Assembly (NCBI RefSeq): GCF_015100155.1
Contig: NZ_JACKZA010000017.1
Span: forward strand, 1 to 63,360
Reading direction: 5' to 3'
From: Acidithiobacillus sp. HP-2
GTDB taxonomy: Bacteria; Pseudomonadota; Gammaproteobacteria; Acidithiobacillales; Acidithiobacillaceae
Length of the DNA stretch: 63,360 nt
In this document: in pieces, positions 42,006-48,297 of the stretch
Layout: each line of letters opens with the position of its first letter
How positions within the stretch are numbered: the first letter of the stretch is position 1
Notes under the pieces: model-generated
Told to the model about the DNA's origin: nothing
Database searches by the model: none
Seen by the model: only the letters and a program-made list of their open reading frames with translations
Program-made: the position numbers and the translations under genes

Positions 42006-42503
42006 TTAACTTTGGCCTGTTTGTGCTTCCTGTTCGTCCAGTGCCTTGAGCATTCCCTTGAGCGTGATCAGCTCTTTCAAGGTGTAAGGAACAGGTCGCG
42101 GGAACCGTTCCGCACAAGCCTGCAAATCTGGTGTGCAGCCTTCTGGCAAATGGGCCAGGGTGAATTTCAGTAGGTCTTCACCTTTCTGTGCTACGGGTTT
42201 CTCTGTGGGCTTTTCGGCAGGTTTTCTTTCCTGCGGTCGCTCTTGCAGCGGCATCTTGGACGCTTCAGGATGTGCCTGTTCTGCCGGTTTTTTTACAGAA
42301 TACGGTAATTCCTGTGTTCCTGGTGATGGTTTTCTCCTTACCCAAGGAAGATAAGCATCCACATCGGCAAGCCCGCTATTAACGGCATTAAGGACGGCAA
42401 TTTTAACCATCATGGTGCGATATTTGTCCGGTATAGACTCGTACCAGTCTTTAAGATATTGATCATCACGTCCAAGCGAAAAGGTAATTCGATTGCTTTT
42501 CAA
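42006..42503 (-). CDS. ParR/StbB-like partition adaptor
   Basis: The 165-residue product starts RITFSLGRDDQYLKDWYES, a strand followed by helices suggesting an RHH-type DNA-binding N-terminus, has a Pro/Glu/Lys-rich linker and a C-terminal helical part. It lies 11 bases after the parM-like gene, the position of ParR/StbB, which binds the centromere repeats and caps the ParM filament. Identification rests mainly on position and layout. Confidence 0.6.
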   Translation of the reverse strand: MKSNRITFSLGRDDQYLKDWYESIPDKYRTMMVKIAVLNAVNSGLADVDAYLPWVRRKPSPGTQELPYSVKKPAEQAHPEASKMPLQERPQERKPAEKPTEKPVAQKGEDLLKFTLAHLPEGCTPDLQACAERFPRPVPYTLKELITLKGMLKALDEQEAQTGQS

Positions 42504-42514
42504 GGCTACCCCCT

Positions 42515-43480
42515 TTATGCCCGAACATTGCGGATGTTCCAGAATCCTTCGCAGATGCGCCGAAATCCCTCAGCTACGGCATATCTTGGATCTTCTACCA
42601 GCTCCGCCTGTGGCCAGTATTTTCCCAACCCGTCGAACATCAATTCGGCTCCACCGCCTGCTACCAGGATTTTCTCCAGCTTTCGTCCAGAGTCCCCGAA
42701 CTTGCTGGATACGGCATCAAAAATCTCCGATGAAAGTGCCTGCAATGCGATCTTGTTGTAAGGCGATGTATCTATCTGCTTGCCGTTATACTGAATCGTT
42801 CCTTTCCAGAGCGCGTCATCAGCATCCAGATAGTCCACCTTGTACCCATCTTCCCGCAGTTTCTTGAGGACCATATTGGCTGCGCCACTCATTCCACGGG
42901 AAGATCCTGCTGCATCTTCAATCCAGCGCCCATCGAGCATGGCCATGGAGTCGGTGGTGTACCTGCCGATAGCTACCACACCCAGATTCTTGGTCACGTC
43001 CTCTCGCATCATCCCGTTTTCATCCAGGATGTACCGTGAGGAAACCCCGCTGGGTTCCTGATAGACCCTGACTTCAGCATCCGTGCATGTGGACACGATG
43101 TTCCGCATTTTCAGGCTTTGTTCCCGAAAAATAGAAGGCGGCAGTCCTGTTGCAATGCTGTCAATCTTGCCAGCGTCTTCTTTCACAATGTTGATGGCAC
43201 CCTGAACAAGCGCCTGGAACTCCGGCATATCCAGCCATCTGTCATGCAAACCTGCGACCTTGATGGATCCGGACTCGTGTATGGCGGTTTCCCCAATGTA
43301 ATACGGATTGCCATTGACCGGGACCATTTCCTTGGCCGCCTGTTCGGAAGCGGTACTGTCACTGATGGTCATCGCGGGAATCGCTACTGAGGGGAACATC
43401 ATTTTTTTGGTGGACCCGTCCTTACTGCGCCAAGCGAACTTTACCGCCGAGTGACCCACATCAATTCCTACGCACGTCAT
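42515..43480 (-). CDS. parM: ParM/StbA-like actin ATPase
   Basis: The 321-residue product has actin-fold signatures: phosphate-1 VGIDVGHSAVKFAW, phosphate-2 LGVVAIGRYTTDSMAM, and adenosine motif KILVAGGGAEL. This is the type II plasmid partition motor that polymerises to push sister copies apart. ATG 43480 follows AAGGAGGAGTT. An array of 10-bp repeats lies 90-325 bases upstream. Confidence 0.85.
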   Translation of the reverse strand: MTCVGIDVGHSAVKFAWRSKDGSTKKMMFPSVAIPAMTISDSTASEQAAKEMVPVNGNPYYIGETAIHESGSIKVAGLHDRWLDMPEFQALVQGAINIVKEDAGKIDSIATGLPPSIFREQSLKMRNIVSTCTDAEVRVYQEPSGVSSRYILDENGMMREDVTKNLGVVAIGRYTTDSMAMLDGRWIEDAAGSSRGMSGAANMVLKKLREDGYKVDYLDADDALWKGTIQYNGKQIDTSPYNKIALQALSSEIFDAVSSKFGDSGRKLEKILVAGGGAELMFDGLGKYWPQAELVEDPRYAVAEGFRRICEGFWNIRNVRA

Positions 43481-43509
43481 AACTCCTCCTTTCTTAATAA
43501 AACAAGTTT

Positions 43510-43516
43510 TACACTA
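43510..43516 (-). promoter_or_regulatory. TAGTGTA site before parM
   Basis: Read toward parM: TTTTTTATAGTGTAAAACTTG; TATAGT is a possible -10. Another pair of half-sites, ACACTA-ATA-TAGTGT, a perfect 6-3-6 inverted repeat, is at 43722-43736 inside the repeat array. Confidence 0.5.
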
Positions 43517-43568
43517 TAAAAAACTACAAGGCGCAACAAGTGCAAAAGCACACGTCATCCCAAATCGA

Positions 43569-43805
43569 CACCGACTAGCACCGACAAACACCCAACAACA
43601 CCAGTCAGCACCAACCAACAACAAAACGCAACAATAGTGGAAACCAAAACTGCTGCATGGCTCACTGTAGCGCACCGAGTGTAACCGGACAACACCCGAT
43701 TACACCGAAATTCACTGACACACACTAATATAGTGTAATAAAACGCAACTGATTGCACCGATAATCACTGACTAGCACCGACAAGCACCGGCAAGCACCG
43801 AGAAG
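43569..43805. repeat. 10-bp repeat arrays, candidate centromere (parC) or iterons
   Basis: Three blocks of degenerate tandem decamers with consensus CACCGACAAG: 43569-43638 (seven units), 43673-43732 (six units) and 43756-43805 (five units, the most regular: CACCGATAAT, CACTGACTAG, CACCGACAAG, CACCGGCAAG, CACCGAGAAG). Ten bases is one helical turn, so bound proteins would line up on one face. Position upstream of parM-parR matches parC; replication iterons are the alternative. Confidence 0.7.
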
Positions 43806-43906
43806 ATGAAATATGCACAGCAAAACACCGAAAAAAAACCGCAAGACTGCGCCTCTAACCTTATATTATCATTGCTGCGCCAAGTTCTCGTTTACGGTTC
43901 AAAAAC

Positions 43907-44515
43907 ATGCCAAAAATCTCCAAAACCACCATTCCGGATGAAATCGCCGCTGTCGTGGATCTTCCCGAAACATCCACCCGCGCTCCGATTCCAGCCGGAA
44001 GCGACCAAAATATGACGCAATATCTCCATACCCAGCTCACACGGACAATCCGCCTGTTAGGTGAGATCGACGAGACATTGGCGCTTCATGGCCGGATATT
44101 GGACAGTTACCAGCCCAAGAGTAACGAAAAGATCGGATTGTTCTGGGATCGTCGGGAAGGCCGTATGAACGGTGCGCTGCAGCCCTTGATGGTTCGCTGG
44201 CTCATGCGCCACTTTTCCGGTGGATACCGCTGGTTTTATACGGTTCTGCCGTTAAAGGGGCTTTCCCGCAAAGCAAAGAGCAAAGGCGGGTGGGGGCTCG
44301 GTGTTGAGCAAACGCGGGAATCTCTTGTCCGGATGCAAGATTTGATTGAGCACCGCCGTTTGATTGTGCATCAGTGGAATTACCTGGCCAGGTCACTGAC
44401 GCAGGCAGAAAGCTATGCCTGCGATCTGAAGATCGAGCGTGCATCCTTGCGCGATGCGATACCCAAAGGTCCGTTCTACGCGCAATCCCTGAAATACAAC
44501 CGCCCTGCAGAATAG
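43907..44515 (+). CDS. hypothetical 202-residue protein divergent from parM
   Basis: The product starts MPKISKTTIPDEIAAVVDLP and is helical and basic with WDRREGRMNGALQPLMVRWL in the middle. No signal peptide or known domain. Its location across the repeat array from parM would suit a replication or partition accessory protein, but nothing in the sequence proves it. Confidence 0.5.
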   Translation: MPKISKTTIPDEIAAVVDLPETSTRAPIPAGSDQNMTQYLHTQLTRTIRLLGEIDETLALHGRILDSYQPKSNEKIGLFWDRREGRMNGALQPLMVRWLMRHFSGGYRWFYTVLPLKGLSRKAKSKGGWGLGVEQTRESLVRMQDLIEHRRLIVHQWNYLARSLTQAESYACDLKIERASLRDAIPKGPFYAQSLKYNRPAE

Positions 44516-44524
44516 CAGACAAAG

Positions 44525-44557
44525 AAAAACCCCAAGCCAAAGGCGAGGGGTTGGGGT
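44525..44557 (-). terminator. cassette terminator, possibly bidirectional
   Basis: On the minus strand CCCCAACCCCTCGCCTTTGGCTTGGGG then TTTTTC. It ends the minus-strand gene at 44566 and lies 10 bases after the plus-strand stop. Confidence 0.75.
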
Positions 44558-44565
44558 AAGGATAA

Positions 44566-44889
44566 TTAAACTTGCGTGAGATGCGCCGAGAAAACCTTGC
44601 GAAGATCGTTATGAATCCGCGCACGATCCTGCTCTGTCGTTTCCTTTGGAGATGCGCCATTACGCATTTCGGCTAGATCTTCAGGGCTGGGGTAGTCCTC
44701 TGCAATGGCGGGATCCACCAGATCTACAAAGAGTCGGGTGATGGCCATAGACAGAAGTCTTTGGTCTGTTTCCCACGGATATTTAGCCCTGATTTCGGCA
44801 AGCATCTGCTTCATGCTCTGCACCTCACCATCGGTAAAGCCAGATACCAGAAAGTCCACTGGTAGCCCTCCAAAAACATAAGATTTCAT
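44566..44889 (-). CDS. hypothetical 107-residue protein, possible antitoxin
   Basis: The product is helical and acidic (MKSYVFGGLPVDFLVSGFTD start, TTEQDRARIHNDLRKVF near the end). It overlaps the PemK-like gene by ATGA, so the two form a pair. No DNA-binding motif is obvious; the antitoxin role is only suggested by pairing. Confidence 0.5.
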   Translation of the reverse strand: MKSYVFGGLPVDFLVSGFTDGEVQSMKQMLAEIRAKYPWETDQRLLSMAITRLFVDLVDPAIAEDYPSPEDLAEMRNGASPKETTEQDRARIHNDLRKVFSAHLTQV

Positions 44890-45266
44890 TGATCATACTC
44901 CTCTTGATTGAACAATCCAGCCGCCTTACAAGCCCTGAACAGCGCATAAACCAGTTTGGGTGAAAACCTGATATTGCTGTTTTCGCAGAATTTATCTGAC
45001 GGCAACCATTCAGTTTTCCCCAGGTTGAATCGGGTTGGCCTTTTCAGCTTCGCCCTTCTTAAATCTTCTGAATTATCAATTAACAATTCATATTCGAGTG
45101 GACTCGAATCAATGTGACTGGACGTTCCTAGTGCCGCCAAAAAGAGGCCTTTGTCTTCATCCACACTTAACACCAGGCAATAATGACTGGTTTTCATCCT
45201 GTTCGTGATAGTTGTGGGGAATGGGCCATAGACCACATCCCCAGACTGCATCTTCTTCAGATCCAT
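44886..45266 (-). CDS. PemK/MazF-like fold candidate
   Basis: From ATG 45266 the 126-residue product starts MDLKKMQSGDVVYGPFPTTI, then KTSHYCLVLSVDEDKG and RFNLGKTEWLPSDKF. The GDVV opening and the beta-strand pattern recall the PemK/MazF family of ribonuclease toxins, but the similarity is partial. It has its own cassette element and pairs with the next gene. Confidence 0.45.
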   Translation of the reverse strand: MDLKKMQSGDVVYGPFPTTITNRMKTSHYCLVLSVDEDKGLFLAALGTSSHIDSSPLEYELLIDNSEDLRRAKLKRPTRFNLGKTEWLPSDKFCENSNIRFSPKLVYALFRACKAAGLFNQEEYDQ

Positions 45267-45306
45267 GGCCAAGTCTCTCCAGTTGTCGGAATACCAACAA
45301 CAAGTG

Positions 45307-45332
45307 GCTGGACAAAATCTATGGAAGCGCAG
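45307..45332 (-). promoter_or_regulatory. cassette element, copy 9 (GA variant)
   Basis: Core at 45309-45325; start codon 42 bases downstream. In the leader GTTGTTGG pairs with CCGACAAC (7 of 8) just before the ribosome site. Confidence 0.75.
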
Positions 45333-45336
45333 GCAA

Positions 45337-45366
45337 AGAAAAACCCCAAAGCCTAAGCTGTGGGGT
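45337..45366 (-). terminator. cassette terminator
   Basis: On the minus strand CCCCACAGC-TTAG-GCTTTGGGG then TTTTTC, ending the cassette of the gene at 45383. Confidence 0.85.
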
Positions 45367-45382
45367 GGGGGAGAGTTAAAAA

Positions 45383-46057
45383 TCACGCAGCAGCAGCCGC
45401 ACACTGAACTTCCGCAACAGCGGCAACCTTCTGAGCGAGATCCCAGAAATACTCTTCCTTGGCCGAATTTCTAGCCGCATTCAGAGTCTTGGGATCCTTA
45501 ATGCCCGCTGCTTTTAATGCCTCAACTGCAGCCATCACCTTTTCATTAGCAATCTTGAAGTGTGGCTTGGTAGCCTTCACCTCATGGCCATCTGCATCCT
45601 TAACTGACGCCTTGAAATTGATGAACTTGCGTCCATCAGCCCGTTCCTCTTCGACCGGAAAGGCCGATATGGATATGTTGGATCCCAGACCCAACTGCAT
45701 GACGGCAGAACCGAGTTTTGGGACGAGGCTTTCACCAAACTCTGTCCCAACATCCAAAGAGAGGATTGTGACGGTGCCACTCTCATCAGCCAGATGCACC
45801 CGGACCTTATGGTACTCATTTCCAGAGCTATCTTTTGTTTCCTTGGTGGAAACGCCGATGAGATTGCCAGAGAACTTGAACTGGAAGGGTGCTTTCGCAT
45901 CCTTGAGCTTGGCGCGAATCATTTTCGCGTTGTCCTCGGAATACCCCTTCTTCCAAGACGGATCACCAATTACTGACTTGGCCGCAGCCAAAGCCTTACT
46001 GGTTGCCTCGTCATTGACGAGGACAAAACAACCTGCGACCGTATTATGTTGATACAT
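45383..46057 (-). CDS. hypothetical 224-residue protein, possibly OB-fold
   Basis: The middle (QFKFSGNLIGVSTKETKDSS, HKVRVHLADESGTVTILSLD, AVMQLGLGSNISISAF) has the alternating beta pattern of an OB fold and the C-terminus is an alanine-rich helix pair. Its leader is nearly identical to that of ssb. A single-strand DNA-binding role is plausible but unproven. Confidence 0.5.
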   Translation of the reverse strand: MYQHNTVAGCFVLVNDEATSKALAAAKSVIGDPSWKKGYSEDNAKMIRAKLKDAKAPFQFKFSGNLIGVSTKETKDSSGNEYHKVRVHLADESGTVTILSLDVGTEFGESLVPKLGSAVMQLGLGSNISISAFPVEEERADGRKFINFKASVKDADGHEVKATKPHFKIANEKVMAAVEALKAAGIKDPKTLNAARNSAKEEYFWDLAQKVAAVAEVQCAAAAA

Positions 46058-46075
46058 AGCACTTCTCCTTATTAA

Positions 46076-46102
46076 GAAAAAAGAATCCGAACGGGATGTT
46101 CG
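46076..46102 (-). promoter_or_regulatory. attenuator-like hairpin in leader
   Basis: CGAAC-ATCCC-GTTCG then GATTCTTTTTT on the minus strand, as in the ssb leader; CTTATT pairs with AATAAG of the ribosome site. Confidence 0.5.
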
Positions 46103-46122
46103 ATGATTTCCGCAAATAAGTG

Positions 46123-46148
46123 GGTGGACAAAAAGTATGGAAAGGCAG
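46123..46148 (-). promoter_or_regulatory. cassette element, copy 10 (CT variant)
   Basis: Core at 46125-46141; start codon 67 bases downstream (long-leader class). Upstream flank is ACTGCCT. Confidence 0.75.
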
Positions 46149-46456
46149 TCGCTTGATTCCCCCCGGCGTATCCGCTATTTTTGATACAGGCCAAAGAGCA
46201 TCCCCCTCACGTTGGGATGTGATCTCCTTCCCTGCCTTGGGGTTTTCTTAAATCTTCGGCCCGTCAAGGACAGTCAGTTCCGGGTTCCGTTGCAAGGGCT
46301 GGCTGTGAGTAAAGATTCCCCTCACTGTTCGAGGGCAGCGGACGCCCGCCCAAGTGTGAACAGAGGGCTTTAATTTTGCGCGATGCCCAAAGAAAAACCC
46401 CAATGCCGAAGCAGAGGGGTGGGGTTGATCTGATCGCTTGTGGCGATGTCTTAATG
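46142..46456. other. intergenic region with terminator, no gene seen
   Basis: Between the upstream edge of element 10 and the microprotein cluster there is no credible gene. The long minus-strand frame over 46264-46506 is Cys/Pro-rich and covers a terminator, so I reject it. The region holds several short GC-rich inverted repeats. Confidence 0.5.
46391..46419 (-). terminator. TTCG-loop terminator
   Basis: On the minus strand CCCCTCTGC-TTCG-GCATTGGGG then TTTTTC, ending the microprotein operon that begins at 48141. Confidence 0.85.
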
Positions 46457-46540
46457 TTAGTGCCGAGACAGCAGATACAGCAGCCCGCCACCAACAACAA
46501 AGCCAATAACCGTCATCGTAATTTCGTATGTTAAGGACAT
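46457..46540 (-). CDS. 27-residue membrane microprotein 1
   Basis: ATG 46540 follows AGAGGGTGAT. The product MSLTYEITMTVIGFVVGGGL ends LYLLSRH. One helix with a short basic end, sharing the YLL-(S/T)-R/K ending with microproteins 2-4. Function unknown. Confidence 0.55.
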   Translation of the reverse strand: MSLTYEITMTVIGFVVGGGLLYLLSRH

Positions 46541-46541
46541 A

Positions 46542-46643
46542 TCACCCTCTTAGTGCTTGTTGCTTTTTTTTGGTCAACAGGTAGAAAAATCCCCAGATTA
46601 AAACAAAACCACCAACGGATAGGATTCCTGAATACCAGAGCAT
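46542..46643 (-). CDS. 33-residue membrane microprotein 2
   Basis: ATG 46643 follows AAGGAGAGTGTA. The product MLWYSGILSVGGFVLIWGFF ends YLLTKKKQQALRG. One helix, basic C-terminus. Confidence 0.6.
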   Translation of the reverse strand: MLWYSGILSVGGFVLIWGFFYLLTKKKQQALRG

Positions 46644-46666
46644 TACACTCTCCTTGCCAAGCCAGA

Positions 46667-46768
46667 TCAGTGCTTGTTGCCTTTCCGGGTCAACAGGTAA
46701 ATCAGTGTCCCGGATATGGCAAGCCCACTACACGAAACGATTAAACCATACCAATCCAGTGATGACAT
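46667..46768 (-). CDS. 33-residue membrane microprotein 3
   Basis: ATG 46768 follows GAGAGGATAAT. The product MSSLDWYGLIVSCSGLAISG ends TLIYLLTRKGNKH, identical to microprotein 4 over YLLTRKGNKH. Confidence 0.6.
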   Translation of the reverse strand: MSSLDWYGLIVSCSGLAISGTLIYLLTRKGNKH

Positions 46769-46777
46769 ATTATCCTC

Positions 46778-46873
46778 TCAGTGTTTGTTGCCTTTTCGGG
46801 TCAACAGGTAGAAAGAAACTGCCAGGACCACAAACCCGATAGAGAGCATGATCACGTTATACAAGATCAACAT
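46778..46873 (-). CDS. 31-residue membrane microprotein 4
   Basis: ATG 46873 follows AAAGGAGGATGCTAAG. The product MLILYNVIMLSIGFVVLAVS ends FYLLTRKGNKH. The stop is followed by GAGAGGATAAT, the ribosome site of microprotein 3. DNA encoding the shared ends (AACAGGTA...GGCAACAA) recurs in the cluster, so the genes probably arose by tandem duplication. Confidence 0.6.
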   Translation of the reverse strand: MLILYNVIMLSIGFVVLAVSFYLLTRKGNKH

Positions 46874-46874
46874 C

Positions 46875-47111
46875 TTAGCATCCTCCTTTGCCGAGGATCA
46901 TATACCCAATCACCTCAAATCCGGCCCATTCCAACAAGCACAATCCGACGGTCAGGTTTATGACAAGATCAACACCTTTGTCAGACAGGATAGCATGTAC
47001 ATCTGGCCCTGCCACCGCCGCAAAAAAAGCAATTCCGGCAATCCGGAAGCTGCCTGCCAGATGCTTCGCCTGCTCGCAACCTGGTTTCCAACCACTTAGA
47101 TCGAAGCTCAT
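46875..47111 (-). CDS. 78-residue membrane protein
   Basis: The product starts MSFDLSGWKPGCEQAKHLAG and has two helices (about 22-42 and 47-72), ending GKGGC. It overlaps the upstream gene by ATGA; its stop is just before microprotein 4. Confidence 0.55.
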   Translation of the reverse strand: MSFDLSGWKPGCEQAKHLAGSFRIAGIAFFAAVAGPDVHAILSDKGVDLVINLTVGLCLLEWAGFEVIGYMILGKGGC

Positions 47112-47335
47112 ACAGATTCCTCCTTAATCGCACGCGCATACTTGCAAAAACGTGCTTTCAACATTATTCCCCTTGCTATTGCTGGCATCCTTCGGTCTGT
47201 TTTCTGATCGAAGTACACCATTTTCGGGTTCAGTGCTGTAATCAGCACCTTACGGTCCATGCTCCGATCTTCTGGGTACATCTTATTTGCCAGCATGTAC
47301 CAGTCACCGACTTTTAGTTCCACTGACGATTTCAT
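47108..47335 (-). CDS. hypothetical 75-residue protein
   Basis: From ATG 47335 (ATGA overlap) the product starts MKSSVELKVGDWYMLANKMY with a beta-rich body ending in basic helices. Soluble; family unknown. Confidence 0.55.
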   Translation of the reverse strand: MKSSVELKVGDWYMLANKMYPEDRSMDRKVLITALNPKMVYFDQKTDRRMPAIARGIMLKARFCKYARAIKEESV

Positions 47336-48141
47336 ACAGCCTCCTTGCGGTTTCCTGTGATTATCTCCAACCACTCCGTCGCAGTGATGGTGAGATTGGC
47401 GATGGGCTTCTTATCCACCCTGAACGGCACAAAAGCACCGACAGGCCCGTAAGAACTACCAACCCGAAAGAACCGGACACCATCACTCAGGAACCGGCAT
47501 TCTGCCTGGTCTAACAGCTCCCCCGTCACCGCACGCCCTATGACTACCGGACGTGTGACCAAAATGCCGGCTTCCCCGTCTATGGTCACAGTCCCCACAT
47601 CCAGTCCGGAATCCGGCAAAACATAAGGATCCCCTACGGACTCTCTCCGGCCTTCCCGAAGATCGTTGACAGCCTTCCGAAACACCCAGGCTTTCTCCTG
47701 TGCCCAGGCCAGATAATCCGCTTCGGAAATATCTTCGATAGGCGGGGTAAGTGGGGCTATTAGGTTCAGTTTGTCCTGACACCAGCGACGGATTGCCGCC
47801 AGATTGTTGCCCTTGTCGATCATGGTAATGATGTCCTGAGCTTTAATCATCTCGTCGCCATCGGTCACGACCAGCTCCTCGGTCTTGCCGCCCTTACGAA
47901 AACGCGAAAACATAGTTTCCCCGCGATATTCGTAATATTCCGCAGAAGTCCGGTCATACGGGATTCCCAGAGTATCAAACTCACCGCAAACCCACGGAAC
48001 ACCATCTGTAGCTTCCTCTTCCGCAAAGGAAACGGTTTTGCTGTCTGCCAGTAACTCCAGGCGGGCATCATCAACTAGACCCGGAATGTACTTGCAGGCC
48101 CATTCGGGGAACACAACCTCACCATAAAACTTATCAGACAT
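47332..48141 (-). CDS. hypothetical 269-residue protein
   Basis: First gene of a seven-gene cassette (this gene, two small genes, four microproteins). The product MSDKFYGEVVFPEWACKYIP is soluble, acidic in the first 150 residues and beta-rich at the end (VGTVTIDGEAGILVTRPVVI). No family recognised. Confidence 0.6.
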   Translation of the reverse strand: MSDKFYGEVVFPEWACKYIPGLVDDARLELLADSKTVSFAEEEATDGVPWVCGEFDTLGIPYDRTSAEYYEYRGETMFSRFRKGGKTEELVVTDGDEMIKAQDIITMIDKGNNLAAIRRWCQDKLNLIAPLTPPIEDISEADYLAWAQEKAWVFRKAVNDLREGRRESVGDPYVLPDSGLDVGTVTIDGEAGILVTRPVVIGRAVTGELLDQAECRFLSDGVRFFRVGSSYGPVGAFVPFRVDKKPIANLTITATEWLEIITGNRKEAV

Positions 48142-48154
48142 GGCACTCTCCTAT

Positions 48155-48181
48155 TAAAAGACGCTGAACCCCATGTTCAGC
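48155..48181 (-). promoter_or_regulatory. hairpin in leader of microprotein operon
   Basis: On the minus strand GCTGAAC-ATGGG-GTTCAGC then GTCTTTTAATAGGAG, the same stem-loop as in the ERF and DUF4942 leaders but with a weaker T tract. TCTCC pairs with GGAGA of the ribosome site. Confidence 0.5.
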
Positions 48182-48202
48182 TTCTACTTCCGGAGATAAG
48201 TG

Positions 48203-48228
48203 GCTGGACAAAAAGTATGGAATGGCAG
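48203..48228 (-). promoter_or_regulatory. cassette element, copy 11 (CT variant)
   Basis: Core at 48205-48221; start codon 63 bases downstream (long-leader class). Confidence 0.75.
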
Positions 48229-48238
48229 TCGATGGACA

Positions 48239-48268
48239 AAGAAAAACCCCAATGCCGAAGCAAAGGGG
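48239..48268 (-). terminator. TTCG-loop terminator
   Basis: On the minus strand CCCCTTTGC-TTCG-GCATTGGGG then TTTTTC, ending the VWA gene. Confidence 0.85.
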
Positions 48269-48297
48269 TAGGGGAAAATCGAAAACGCCTGGGAAAC

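Noticed and set aside
43555-43758. Minus-strand 67-residue frame inside the 10-bp repeats
   Set aside because: Its sequence is a by-product of the tandem repeats; Cys/Val-rich and without ribosome site.
43569-43805. Repeats that could suggest a CRISPR array
   Set aside because: Units are 10 bp, contiguous and degenerate, with no spacers and no cas genes nearby; partition or replication repeats fit better.
46264-46506. Minus-strand 80-residue frame
   Set aside because: It covers a strong terminator and microprotein 1 in another phase and has Cys/Pro-rich, atypical composition.
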